Assembly: GCF_003464085.1 (NCBI RefSeq)
Contig: NZ_QSDR01000034.1
Span: forward strand, 1 to 41,405
Length of the DNA stretch: 41,405 nucleotides
Reading direction: 5' to 3'
Origin: Clostridium sp. AM58-1XD
GTDB lineage: Bacteria > Bacillota > Clostridia > Lachnospirales > Lachnospiraceae
Shown here: piece by piece, positions 8,050-16,871 of the stretch
Numbering within the stretch: position 1 is the stretch's first letter
Layout: each line of letters opens with the position of its first letter
Notes under the pieces: generated by a model
The model's input: the letters and a program-made list of their open reading frames with translations, nothing else
Told to the model about the DNA's origin: nothing
Database searches by the model: none
Program-made: the position numbers and the translations under genes

Positions 8050-8861
8050 GCCTGTTCCTGGAAATGATGTCTTATCCCTTTCTTGTAAGGGCGCTGGCAG
8101 GCGGTATATTTATATCGCTATGTGCGGCACTGCTGGGCGTGAGCCTGGTGCTGAAGCGGTATTCCATGATCGGAGACGGTCTGTCCCATGTGTCTTTCGG
8201 TGCATTGTCCGTGGCCGTCGCTGTCGGCTGGTCGCCGATTAAATTTTCTATTCCGATTGTGGTCGTGGCAGCTTTTCTGCTTTTACGGATTCGGGAAAAC
8301 GGTAAAATTAAAAGTGATGCTGCAATTGCGGTGATCTCCGCCAGTGCCCTTGCATTCGGAATTACGGTGACATCCTTGACTACGGGAATGACGACCGATG
8401 TGAGCAGTTATATGTTTGGAAGCATCCTGGCTATGAGCCGGGAAGACGTCCTGCTTGCGATGGCGCTTTCCGCCGTTGTATTGTGTCTGTTTCTGTTCTT
8501 TTACCACAAAGTGTTTGCAGTGACGTTTGATGAAAATTTTGCCAGAGCCACGGGAGTGAAGGTGGGTCTGTACGACGGCCTGTTTGCGGTGCTTACAGCC
8601 GTTACAATTGTTTTGGGAATGCGGATGATGGGGGCTATGCTGATATCCAGTCTGGTTATATTTCCTGCTCTCACATCTATGCGGATATGGAAAAGCTTTT
8701 TGGGAGTGGTAGCGGCCTCCGGTGTGATCGCCGTTATATGCTTCTGTATTGGAATGGTGATTTCTTATCAGTATTCCACACCGGCAGGGGCAAGCGTCGT
8801 GCTGGTCAATCTGACCGCCTTCCTGATCTGTGCCATGATTCAGAATATCCGCGGGAGGTAG
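8046..8861 (+). CDS. znuB: Zinc/manganese ABC transporter permease
   Basis: A 271-residue ABC-3 family permease with about eight hydrophobic segments. It contains the conserved GDGLSHVSFGAL cytoplasmic segment that contacts the ATPase and the GMRMMGAMLISSLVIFPA transmembrane segment typical of ZnuB/MntC. It forms the import channel with the preceding ATPase and lipoprotein; the start overlaps the znuC stop. No Zur-type operator was recognised upstream of the operon. Confidence 0.92.
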   Translation: MSLFLEMMSYPFLVRALAGGIFISLCAALLGVSLVLKRYSMIGDGLSHVSFGALSVAVAVGWSPIKFSIPIVVVAAFLLLRIRENGKIKSDAAIAVISASALAFGITVTSLTTGMTTDVSSYMFGSILAMSREDVLLAMALSAVVLCLFLFFYHKVFAVTFDENFARATGVKVGLYDGLFAVLTAVTIVLGMRMMGAMLISSLVIFPALTSMRIWKSFLGVVAASGVIAVICFCIGMVISYQYSTPAGASVVLVNLTAFLICAMIQNIRGR

Positions 8862-8869
8862 GAAAGAAA

Positions 8870-10234
8870 ATGAAAATAAACCGAGAAATAGTACGGCATC
8901 GGAAGAGCCACCTGTCTCAGACGCAGTTTATCGCTTACGGATTTTTCTGTGTAATTATGACAGGAACCCTTCTGCTGACCCTTCCTGTGGCAAGCAGAAG
9001 CGGAGTCAGTGTGGGATTTTTGGACGCCCTGTTTACTGCAACGAGTGCCACCTGTGTGACGGGGCTGATCGTTCATGATACATGGAGCCAGTGGACGCTG
9101 TTCGGACAGCTGGTCCTGATTACCCTGATTCAGATTGGAGGCCTGGGATTCATTACAATCGGCGTATTCCTTTCGATTATACTCAGAAGGAAGATCGGAC
9201 TGAAAGAGAGAGGACTTCTGCAGGAGAGCGTGAACACCCTTCAGATCGGCGGAGTCGTGCGGCTTGCCAGAAAAATTATCATCGGAACCTTTATCTTTGA
9301 AGGTACGGGAGCCGTCATTCTGGCCGCGCGTTTTATACCGGAATACGGGCTGTTAAAAGGCGCCTTTTACGGGTTCTTTCACTCTGTATCCGCTTTCTGC
9401 AACGCAGGCTTTGACCTGATGGGAAGAAATGAGCCATATTCCTCCTTTGTAGGATATTACGACGATATTGTCATCAATGCAGTGATTATGTCCCTGATTG
9501 TGATCGGCGGCATTGGATTTATCGTGTGGGATGATATTCACAAGAATAAATGGCATGTCAGAAAATATATGCTCCATACGAAAATCGTACTTCTGACGAC
9601 GTTCGTGCTCATTTTCGGCGGAGCATGGCTGATTTACCTCTGTGAGAAAAATTACCTGATGGAGGATATGACGACACAGGGAAAAATACTGACCTCCCTG
9701 TTCGCATCGGTGACGGCGAGAACGGCAGGCTTTAATACGATTGATACGGGAGCCATGAGAGACAGCAGTAAATTTATTACAATTATACTTATGTTTATCG
9801 GAGGAAGCCCGGGATCGACGGCCGGCGGTGTCAAGACGACCACAATCGTAATCATGCTGTTGAGCGTGCTGTCCAGCATAAAGAGAACGAACGGATTTAA
9901 TGTATTTGGCAGAAGGCTGGAGGACGACGCAATTAAAAGGGCCAGTGCCATTTTTTCCATAAACCTGTTTTTAGCGCTGACGGCGTCAATGGCGATAATG
10001 ATGATGCAGCCGTCCCTGGTGATGTCAGATGTGCTGTTTGAAACTTTTTCAGCGATTGGAACGGTAGGAATGACGACAGGAATTACGAGAAATCTGACGT
10101 CCGTTTCCAAGGTACTTATTATTCTGCTTATGTACTGCGGCCGTATCGGAAGCCTTTCCTTTGCCCTTGCATTTACGCAGCAGAAGAAGATTCTTCAGGT
10201 AAAACTGCCGGTTGGGCGGATTACAATCGGATAA
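8870..10234 (+). CDS. ktrB: Potassium uptake channel subunit KtrB/TrkH family
   Basis: A 454-residue SKT-superfamily K+ translocating subunit. All four pore loops with their selectivity-filter glycines are visible: TSATCVTGL, SAFCNAGFDLM, TARTAGFNTID and SAIGTVGMTTGI. A GGSPGSTAGGVKTTT segment precedes the later transmembrane helices. I chose ATG 8870 (MKINREIVRHRK...) after GGAGGTAGGAAAG; the longer open frame from 8687 overlaps znuB and is not plausible. The RCK subunit follows, so it should be a Ktr-type, probably Na+-coupled, importer gated by nucleotides. Confidence 0.93.
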   Translation: MKINREIVRHRKSHLSQTQFIAYGFFCVIMTGTLLLTLPVASRSGVSVGFLDALFTATSATCVTGLIVHDTWSQWTLFGQLVLITLIQIGGLGFITIGVFLSIILRRKIGLKERGLLQESVNTLQIGGVVRLARKIIIGTFIFEGTGAVILAARFIPEYGLLKGAFYGFFHSVSAFCNAGFDLMGRNEPYSSFVGYYDDIVINAVIMSLIVIGGIGFIVWDDIHKNKWHVRKYMLHTKIVLLTTFVLIFGGAWLIYLCEKNYLMEDMTTQGKILTSLFASVTARTAGFNTIDTGAMRDSSKFITIILMFIGGSPGSTAGGVKTTTIVIMLLSVLSSIKRTNGFNVFGRRLEDDAIKRASAIFSINLFLALTASMAIMMMQPSLVMSDVLFETFSAIGTVGMTTGITRNLTSVSKVLIILLMYCGRIGSLSFALAFTQQKKILQVKLPVGRITIG

Positions 10235-10282
10235 AAGGAATAGGCCGCGAAGGGGCTGTGGACTGTTAAAAGGAGAAATGAT

Positions 10283-10933
10283 ATGAAATCGATTTTAATT
10301 ATTGGAATGGGACGTTTCGGAAAGCATCTCTGCATGAATTTATCGAAACTGGGAAATCAGATTATGATCGTAGACGATCACGAGGAAAATCTGGAAGGAC
10401 TTCTGCCGTATGTGGTCAGCGCCAAGATCGGCGACTGTACGAATGAAGAAGTATTAAAAAGCCTTGGAATCTCCAACTTTGACGTGTGCTTTATCTGCAT
10501 CGGAACGAATTTTCAGAGCAGCCTGGAAGTTACGAGCCTTGTCAAAGAACTGGGAGCCAGACACGTGGTCAGCAAGGCCACCAGGGATATTCACGCCAAG
10601 TTCCTTTTAAGGAACGGAGCGGACGAAGTGATCTATCCTGACAGGGATGTGGCGGAAAAACTGGCGGTAAGGTTCTCTGCCAATCACGTATTCGACTATG
10701 TGGAATTATCGGAGGATTATTCCATCTATGAAATTCTTCCTCTTCCGGAATGGGTGAACAAGAGCCTGAAGGAGTTGGATATACGAAACCGCTGGCATAT
10801 CAGTATTATCGGAAGCAAGGTAAATGGGAAGGTAAGGCTTATGCCGACTGCGGATTATAAAATTCTCTCGGGAGAGCATCTGATGATTCTCGGCCAGAAG
10901 AGCGATATTGATAAAATTCTCAAGAAGCTGTAA
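10283..10933 (+). CDS. ktrA: Ktr system potassium uptake regulatory subunit (RCK)
   Basis: A 216-residue cytoplasmic RCK protein that gates KtrB in response to bound nucleotide (ATP/ADP or NAD(H) in the family). The Rossmann motif IIGMGRFGKHL is at residues 4-14 and an acidic IVDDHEE follows strand 2. The C-terminal RCK_C half contains LMILGQKSD. It starts 48 bases after ktrB with AAGGAG, so the two are co-transcribed. Length is typical for KtrA. Confidence 0.93.
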   Translation: MKSILIIGMGRFGKHLCMNLSKLGNQIMIVDDHEENLEGLLPYVVSAKIGDCTNEEVLKSLGISNFDVCFICIGTNFQSSLEVTSLVKELGARHVVSKATRDIHAKFLLRNGADEVIYPDRDVAEKLAVRFSANHVFDYVELSEDYSIYEILPLPEWVNKSLKELDIRNRWHISIIGSKVNGKVRLMPTADYKILSGEHLMILGQKSDIDKILKKL

Positions 10934-10936
10934 ACC

Positions 10937-10965
10937 TTGATATTTCAAACTGGTTATGCTAGTAT
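10937..10965 (+). promoter_or_regulatory. Putative promoter of the CobW genes
   Basis: TTGATA (10937-10942), a 17-base spacer and TAGTAT (10960-10965), immediately after the ktrA stop and about 50 bases before the first CobW start. No clear Zur-type palindrome overlaps it. Confidence 0.5.
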
Positions 10966-11015
10966 GGCTAGTGCAGAATGCGAACGAATGACATGTTAAA
11001 GGAGGACGATTGAAC

Positions 11016-12215
11016 ATGACAAAAATAGATATTATTTCCGGTTTCCTTGGAGCCGGAAAGACAACATTTATTAAAAAACTGATCCAGGAAGCCATTGCAG
11101 GAGAGCAGGTGGTGCTGATCGAAAATGAATTCGGAGAAATCGGCATAGACGGTGGATTCTTAAAGGATTCCGGCATCGAGATACGGGAAATGAATTCCGG
11201 ATGTATCTGCTGTTCCCTGGTAGGAGACTTTGGAAAATCGTTGAAGGAGGTGCTGATAAAGTACCGGCCGGACCGGGTGATTATTGAACCTTCAGGAGTT
11301 GGAAAGCTGTCTGACGTAATGAAAGCCGTACGTGACGTTGCGGCAGACCTGGAAGTGGAGCTAAACAGCGCCGTGACGATTGTGGATGCCGCGAAATGCA
11401 AGATGTATATGAAGAATTTCGGCGAATTCTTCAATAACCAGATCGAACATGCTGGTACGATTGTGCTGAGCAGAACTGACGTGGTTCCGGCAGAAAAAGT
11501 CCAGGCCGCAGTAGAACTGCTGCGCGGCCATAATGAAAGATGCACGATTGTGACTACGCCGGCCGCAGAGCTTTCGGGAAGCCAGCTGCTGGAAATTATC
11601 GAAAAGCCGGACAACATGGAAGATGAACTGATGCAGGAGGCTCTTGAGGCATATAAAGAGCATCATCATCACGATCATGACCATGACCACGAGCACGGAG
11701 AGCACTGCAGCTGCGGCTGTGAGGACCACGAGCACGGACATGACCACGCCCATGAGGAATGCGGCTGCCATGAAGAGCATGACCATGCCCACGGACATGA
11801 CCATGCCCATGAGGAATGCGGCTGCCATGAAGAGCATGACCACGCCCACCATCACGATCATGACCATGAACACGAGCACGGAGAGCACTGCAGCTGCGGC
11901 TGTCATGACCATGATCATGACCATCATCATGCGGACGAGGTATTTACCAGTTGGGGAATCGAGCATGTGGGAGCCTGCAAAAAGGAGGACCTGGAGGCTG
12001 TGCTGGAGGAACTGGCATATGGCGCTTCCTACGGCGATGTACTGAGGGCCAAGGGAATGGTTCCAGGTGAAAATCAGGGAGAATGGTACTATTTTGACCT
12101 GGTTCCGGAGGAATATGAAATCCGGACCGGTCGCCCGGAATACACAGGCAAGGTCTGTGTAATCGGCGCAAACCTGAATGAAGATGAATTAAAGAAAGCA
12201 TTTGGCAGGGGTTGA
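11016..12215 (+). CDS. CobW/COG0523 GTPase metallochaperone with giant His/Cys-rich region
   Basis: A 399-residue G3E-family GTPase, thought to deliver metal (zinc, cobalt or similar) to client enzymes. Walker A is GFLGAGKTTF at the N-terminus, the signature metal site is CICCSL, and a conserved SGVGK segment follows a VIIEP strand. Between the GTPase and the C-terminal CobW_C domain lies a stretch (nt about 11659-11937) with roughly 38 His and 10 Cys, built from imperfect repeats of HEECGCHEEHDHAHGHDHA-like units flanked by two EHGEHCSCGC blocks. It should bind many divalent metal ions. ATG 11016 is preferred to TTG 11010 because GGAGG lies 10 bases upstream. Proximity to the Znu importer suggests zinc. 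Confidence 0.9.
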   Translation: MTKIDIISGFLGAGKTTFIKKLIQEAIAGEQVVLIENEFGEIGIDGGFLKDSGIEIREMNSGCICCSLVGDFGKSLKEVLIKYRPDRVIIEPSGVGKLSDVMKAVRDVAADLEVELNSAVTIVDAAKCKMYMKNFGEFFNNQIEHAGTIVLSRTDVVPAEKVQAAVELLRGHNERCTIVTTPAAELSGSQLLEIIEKPDNMEDELMQEALEAYKEHHHHDHDHDHEHGEHCSCGCEDHEHGHDHAHEECGCHEEHDHAHGHDHAHEECGCHEEHDHAHHHDHDHEHEHGEHCSCGCHDHDHDHHHADEVFTSWGIEHVGACKKEDLEAVLEELAYGASYGDVLRAKGMVPGENQGEWYYFDLVPEEYEIRTGRPEYTGKVCVIGANLNEDELKKAFGRG

Positions 12216-12219
12216 TGAT

Positions 12220-13176
12220 ATGGGACCAATGATTGAAGACGAAATCATGCCGGTATTCCTCATTAACGGATTTTTGGAAGCGGGAAAGACAGAATTTCTG
12301 AAATTTACGATGGATCAGGAGTATTTTCAGATTGAAGGCAAGACCCTTCTGATCGTCTGCGAGGAAGGCGATACGGACTATGAAAAAGAGCTGCTGGAGA
12401 GAACAAAAACAGCTGTTGTTTATATTGAAGACTTTTCCGATCTGACAGCTGAAAAACTTACGGAACTGGAACTTCTCTACAACCCGGAGCGGGTGGTAAT
12501 CGAGTGGAACGGTATGTGGAATCAGGATGAACTGAAATTGCCGGAAGATTGGACGGTTTATCAGCAGATTACGATTGCCGACGGCTCTACGTTTGAACTG
12601 TACCTGAAGAACATGAAACCGCTTCTGGGAGCTATGCTGAGAAATACGGAACTTGTCATTATGAACCGCTGTGACGGCATTTCAGAAGAGGTGCTGGGCG
12701 GCTACAGGAGGACGATCAAGGCTATGGGTCGTCAGGCAGACATCGTATTTGAAACCTCGGAAGGAGAGGTGGAACCGGAGATTACGGAGGAAGACCTGCC
12801 ATACGATATGAAAGCTGATGTGATATCCATTTCGCCTGATCAGTACGGAATCTGGTATATTGACTGTATGGACAGGCCAAAACGGTATGCAGGACGTGTC
12901 GTGGAATTTACAGCAATGGTTATGAAATCACCGGAGTTTCCGAAAAATTACTTTGTGCCGGGAAGAATGGCTATGACGTGTTGTGAAGCGGACATGACCT
13001 TTCTTGGATATATCTGCAAGGCCAGAGAAGCGCGCCTTTTGGAGAACGGCAACTGGGTTCGTGTCCGTGCAAAGGTAGCTCTGGAGTATTGGAAGGATTA
13101 TAACGGGGAAGGGCCGGTTCTTTACGCAGAATCTGTAGAACCTGCCGCAGAGATCAAAGAAATCGTGCAGTTTTAA
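12220..13176 (+). CDS. CobW-like GTPase fused to DUF1980 (YcgQ C-terminal) domain
   Basis: About 318 residues. The N-terminal half is a divergent CobW-type G domain: the P-loop reads GFLEAGKTEF with Glu where the family has Gly, the CxCC metal site of the first paralogue is missing, and the base-recognition motif appears as MNRCD. The C-terminal third (from about residue 230) matches the DUF1980/COG3689 pattern: FVPGRMAMTCCEAD followed by GYICKAREA and a WVRVRAKV strand. That domain usually occurs in YcgQ, beside a DUF318 permease, which is absent here. It starts four bases after the first CobW gene (ATG 12220; TTG 12202 is a weaker choice), so it probably works with it. Function unknown; metal handling inferred. 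Confidence 0.82.
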   Translation: MGPMIEDEIMPVFLINGFLEAGKTEFLKFTMDQEYFQIEGKTLLIVCEEGDTDYEKELLERTKTAVVYIEDFSDLTAEKLTELELLYNPERVVIEWNGMWNQDELKLPEDWTVYQQITIADGSTFELYLKNMKPLLGAMLRNTELVIMNRCDGISEEVLGGYRRTIKAMGRQADIVFETSEGEVEPEITEEDLPYDMKADVISISPDQYGIWYIDCMDRPKRYAGRVVEFTAMVMKSPEFPKNYFVPGRMAMTCCEADMTFLGYICKAREARLLENGNWVRVRAKVALEYWKDYNGEGPVLYAESVEPAAEIKEIVQF

Positions 13177-13457
13177 GAAGTGGAGGATGTTGCAATGCGG
13201 ATTCGACTTTTGCAACACCCTCTATTTTTTGCCCAATTGTTGATTGAGTTCAGAATTGGAAGAACATCCTTTCCCATTTCTGTGAGAGAATACTCAACTT
13301 TGGGCGGCACAGCAGGATAAACTTCCCTGTGAATTACGCCGTAACGTTCAAGCATACGCAGATCTTTGGTGAGATTGGCCTCAGTGATATGAGGCAGCCG
13401 GCGCCGGATTTCACTGAATCGCAGCGTTCCTTCAGAGAGAATATATATGATGACCAT
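13173..13457 (-). pseudogene. HxlR-type HTH regulator remnant lacking its N-terminus
   Basis: The 94-codon frame is clearly HxlR-like winged helix: IIYILSEGTLRFSEIRRRLP, then LTKDLRMLERYGVIHREVY and PPKVEYSLTEMGKDVLP. The first family block, around the G-G-K-W motif, is only partly present upstream (as HCGKRS) in the same frame. There is no ATG, GTG or TTG between it and a stop at 13548, and the C-terminal tail reads through the CobW terminator. The only start, ATG 13457, would omit the first helix. I read it as a decayed or truncated regulator; a sequencing error upstream is an alternative. Confidence 0.6.
13183..13230 (+). terminator. Intrinsic terminator after the CobW genes
   Basis: GAGGATGTTGCAA (13183-13195) pairs with TTGCAACACCCTC (13210-13222) with one mismatch, followed by TATTTTTT. 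It ends the transcript just after the second CobW stop. Confidence 0.82.
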
Positions 13458-13547
13458 GGACCGTTTCCCACAATGCCAAAGGAGATGATACTGGTTCTTC
13501 CGAAGGATTATCTGATCGAACTTGGCGCTGATGCGGCCAGCCTGATT

Positions 13548-13769
13548 TTATTTTTCTTTACACTTTATTCCGTAATTTCCCCGGCTGCCGTTTTCGTATC
13601 CTCTATAAATTTCGTATTTTTTTCCGTTTATCTCCACTTCATCATCACCGGTGAACATGTACGAATCTCCATTATCATCGCAATATTTGGATATTGCAGC
13701 CATGGCCTTCGTAACGGTAGGATAAGTTCCGCTTTCTTCATAAGGAACCCAAAATGATTTTTTAAACAT
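13548..13769 (-). CDS. Small uncharacterised protein (73 residues)
   Basis: Not recognised. It has an excellent ribosome-binding site (AAAGGAGG) before ATG 13769 and a perfect -10 box upstream, so it is probably expressed. The protein is soluble, rich in Tyr, Gly and charged residues, with segments FWVPYEESGTYP and VEINGKKYEIYRGYENGS; no signal or membrane segment. It has no partner other than the HxlR remnant in the same frame just downstream. Confidence 0.65.
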   Translation of the reverse strand: MFKKSFWVPYEESGTYPTVTKAMAAISKYCDDNGDSYMFTGDDEVEINGKKYEIYRGYENGSRGNYGIKCKEK

Positions 13770-13809
13770 AAGCTTCCTCCTTTACTTTCTCGTTCATTTC
13801 GATTTAATA

Positions 13810-13815
13810 ATTATA
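13810..13815 (-). promoter_or_regulatory. -10 box for the small protein gene
   Basis: TATAAT on the minus strand (13815-13810), about 40 bases upstream of ATG 13769. No convincing -35 at standard spacing; a GG precedes the box. Confidence 0.45.
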
Positions 13816-13867
13816 CCATGTAATTCAAAAAATTATATTAAAATTGGTGAATACATACACGATATTG

Positions 13868-13939
13868 AAAACAGGGACAGGAAATGATGTGACTTGGCTG
13901 CGTGCTGAAAACGCAGGAATCCGTTCCTGTTTTTTCCTA
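13868..13939 (+). terminator. Terminator-like nested hairpin before the SEL1 genes
   Basis: AAAACAGG (13868-13875) pairs with CCTGTTTT (13926-13933), with an inner CTGCGT/ACGCAG stem (13898-13903 / 13911-13916), followed by TTTTCC. It lies between divergent transcription units, upstream of the SEL1 promoter, so it may insulate them or be a small RNA end. Confidence 0.45.
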
Positions 13940-13961
13940 TCGCTTTTCTGGAAAAATATAG

Positions 13962-13967
13962 TATAAT
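13962..13967 (+). promoter_or_regulatory. -10 box of the SEL1 gene pair
   Basis: TATAAT at 13962-13967, about 85 bases before ATG 14052. The -35 at 17-base spacing is poor. Confidence 0.45.
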
Positions 13968-14051
13968 TGTAACTATTCAGGGAGTTATGCGGCCTGAGTG
14001 GTTTACAGTAAATTAAAACATATCAAACAACAAGAGAGAAGGGGCAGAATC

Positions 14052-16809
14052 ATGATTTACCGCTGTGCAAACAAGGAATGTGATTACATAGTAGAGCAGG
14101 AAGAGGCTCCTGCAAGATGCGCCATTTGTTCAAGTACGATGGAGGAAGCAGGGGAGCAGGATCTGGACGGCAGAGAGTGGAGCATGCTGGGGGTATTCTG
14201 GCTTAAAAAAGGGGATAACGGGGAACGGGCGCTTCAGTGTTTCCGAAGAGCGGCTTCTGAGGCAATGCCTGGGGAATCTGTAACCTGGGGTGGTGCATGG
14301 AGTGCGGAATCGGAACGGAAGCTGATTATAAACAGGCTGCGTGGCTGTATGAGCAGGCGGCAGAGATGGGATATGTACCGGCAATGTGCAATCTGGGAGT
14401 ATTTTATGAGGATGGGCTTGGAGTGCCGAAAAATGGTGAAAAGGCAGCGCAGTTGTATAGAGAAGCGGCAGAAGCCGGCTTTCCCAGGGCACAGATTCTG
14501 CTGGCAAACTGCTATGAAGACGGCGTGGGGGTTGAGAAGGATTTAAAAGAGGCGTTTCAGTGGATGGAATCGGCTGCGTGGCAGAATGATCCGGAGGGAC
14601 AGGCGGAGATAGGACGGTTCTATGAGTTCGGAATCGGCGTACAGGAAGAACTGCAGGCAGCTGTGAGGTGGTACAGGAAGGCTGCAGAACAGGGAAACAG
14701 AAACGGACAGGTATGCCTTGGAACGTGCTATGAGCTGGGACGCGGTGTGGAACAGGATTATGAACGGGCGGTTTACTGGTATACTGAGTCTGCAAAGCAG
14801 GGAAACGTTAGAGCCATGACGAGACTTTATCTCTGCATGGGGGAAGGAAAAGGAACGGCCAAAAATGAAGAAGAGGCAGTGAAGCTTCTTATGAGAGCAG
14901 CTGAAACCGGTTATCCCCCGGCTGTATGGCGCCTTGGATGTGAGTTTTATTATGGCGGTCATGGTATGGAACAGGACAGAGAGAAGGCCAGAGAACTCTT
15001 CGAAAAGGCAGCGGAGCATCATTCTCCGGAAGGGACATATTATCTGGGAATCTGGTACTGGGAAAAGAAAGAGGGGAATGAGAGCGACGCGAAAGCGGTG
15101 GAATGGTTCCGGAAAGCAGGCGAAATGGGGGATGATGATGCCCAGTTTTATATGGGATATGCATGCGAATCAGGTCGCGGAACGAAACAGGATATAAAAG
15201 AAGCGGCGGAATGGTACAGAAAAGCTGCTGAGAACGGAAATGCGGCGGCACAGAACAACATCGGCTTGTTTTACTGCAACGGCGAAGGCGTGGAACAGGA
15301 CTATGAACAGGCCGTTTATTGGCTTAGAAAATCAGCAGCTCAGGGCGACATGAGCGCTGTCTGTACGCTCGGATGGTGCTATGAATACGGTAACGGCGTG
15401 GAAAAAGATACAACTCAGGCGGCGGAGCTCTATAAAAAGGCGGCGGAACAGGGATACAGTCAGGGAATGATCAATCTGGGCATCTGCTATGAATATGCAG
15501 TCGGCGTCGAGAAGGATGAACAGCAGGCGGCTCACTGGTACAGGCAGGCTGCAGAGAAAGGACATTCCCGCGGCATGGTCAATCTGGGTATCTGCTATGA
15601 ATATGGAACTGGCATGGAAAAAGATATGGAACAGGCCGTTTACTGGTACCGTAAGGGCGTAGAAGCCGGAGATGCCAGGGCGATGGTTAACCTGGGAACA
15701 TGCTACGAATTTGCAAAAGGTGTAGAGAAGGATATGGAACAGGCCTTTTCCCTGTACCTGCAGAGTGCGGAGAGAGGTCATGCAGGTGCAATGTGCAATG
15801 CGGCGTGGTGCTATGAACACGGAGCAGGAACAGAGAAAAATATAGAACAGGCGATAGCCTTATATGAAAAGAGCGCGGAAAACGGAATTCCCAGAGCAAA
15901 AAATAATCTGGGAAATATCTACCAGAACGGACGTGAGGGCGTTCCCGTCGATTATGAGAAAGCGGTTTACTGGTATATGAAGGCGGCAGAACAGGGATAT
16001 GCTTCTTCCATGTGCAGTCTGGGCTGCTGCATGAAGGGGGAAAAGGCTGTGAAAAGAGTATGGAAGAAGCAGCCAAATGGTATGAAAAGGCGGCTGAGGC
16101 GGACGATTCCTGTGCTCAGGCTAATCTTGGCTTTTGCTACGACAGAGGAAACGGCGTAAAAATGGATAAGGAAAAGGCGGCATACTGGTACAAAAAAGCA
16201 GCTGATAACGGAGAAAGCAGAGGAATGAATAACCTGGGCGAGATGTACAGAACAGGTCAGGGAGTGGAAATAAACTACGAAGAGGCATTTAGGCTGTATC
16301 AGGAGGCTGCAAAGGATAAAGACAACTGTGCCATCTACAACATGGGAGAATGTTATGAACATGGCCAGGGAGTAGAAAAGAATATGGAAAAGGCTCTGGA
16401 AATGTACCGTCAGGCGGCAGAACTGGGCGACAGCTCCGCCTGCTGTGCGATGGGACGCTTCTGTGAATATGGAATTCTTATGGAAATCGATATGAATAAA
16501 GCCGTGGAATGGTATACAAAAGGGGCGGATAGCAAAAACAAAGATGAAGAGGCGCTTTACCGGCTGGCGCTCTGCTATGCGGAAGGAAAGGGAGTCGCAC
16601 AGGACGAGGAAAAGGCAAGGGAATTGTGCCGCAGGGCATGGCCGGAGAATGAGTCGGAAAAAGAAGGCATAAGAAACGACTTCTTCAACGCTCCCAATGA
16701 CCTTTCCCAGGTATTGTCCAGTCTAAAAGAACTTCTCCATGATGAAGTGATTGGTGCGCAGCTGGATGAGCTGGTGGAATATCTGAAAACAACGCCGGTG
16801 AAAAAATAA
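14052..16809 (+). pseudogene. Zinc-ribbon SEL1-repeat protein, two single-base frameshifts
   Basis: The start is ATG 14052 (MIYRCANKEC...) behind AAGGGG. An N-terminal zinc ribbon (C-x4-C ... C-A-I-C) is followed by about 20 SEL1 repeats of ~36 residues (A-x-x-Y-x-x-A-A-E-x-G ... A-x-x-x-L-G-x-C-Y-E-x-G-x-G-V). The frame breaks near 14260, where one added G restores alignment to its neighbour, and near 16030, where one added base restores LGCC-x-EGGKGCEKS. With both repaired the product is 919 residues. SEL1 arrays are helical scaffolds for protein interactions. No signal peptide or membrane segment is seen, so it is probably cytoplasmic. Both breaks look like sequencing errors rather than decay, since the repeats remain conserved throughout. 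Confidence 0.75.
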
Positions 16810-16837
16810 TGAAAGGGGAATTAGGCCCTTCGTTAAA

Positions 16838-16854
16838 GAACCGCAGAGCGGTTC
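16838..16854. other. Short hairpin between the SEL1 genes
   Basis: GAACCGC-AGA-GCGGTTC, a perfect 7-bp stem with a 3-base loop, 18 bases before the second SEL1 start and without a T-run. It could tune relative expression or mRNA stability of the pair. Confidence 0.45.
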
Positions 16855-16871
16855 AGAAAGGATAATAGTTT

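Noticed and set aside
5645..8861. Zur or MntR operator for the metal importer operon
   Set aside because: No convincing palindrome was seen upstream of the HAD or znuA genes, and the operon seems to be read from the metF promoter.
10706..11617. 303-codon minus-strand open frame opposite ktrA and the first CobW gene
   Set aside because: Crosses two well supported plus-strand genes and has no recognisable protein features.
11361..11966. 201-codon minus-strand frame rich in Met/Val opposite the His-rich region
   Set aside because: Composition is the complement of CAT/CAC repeats; no domain, no ribosome-binding site.
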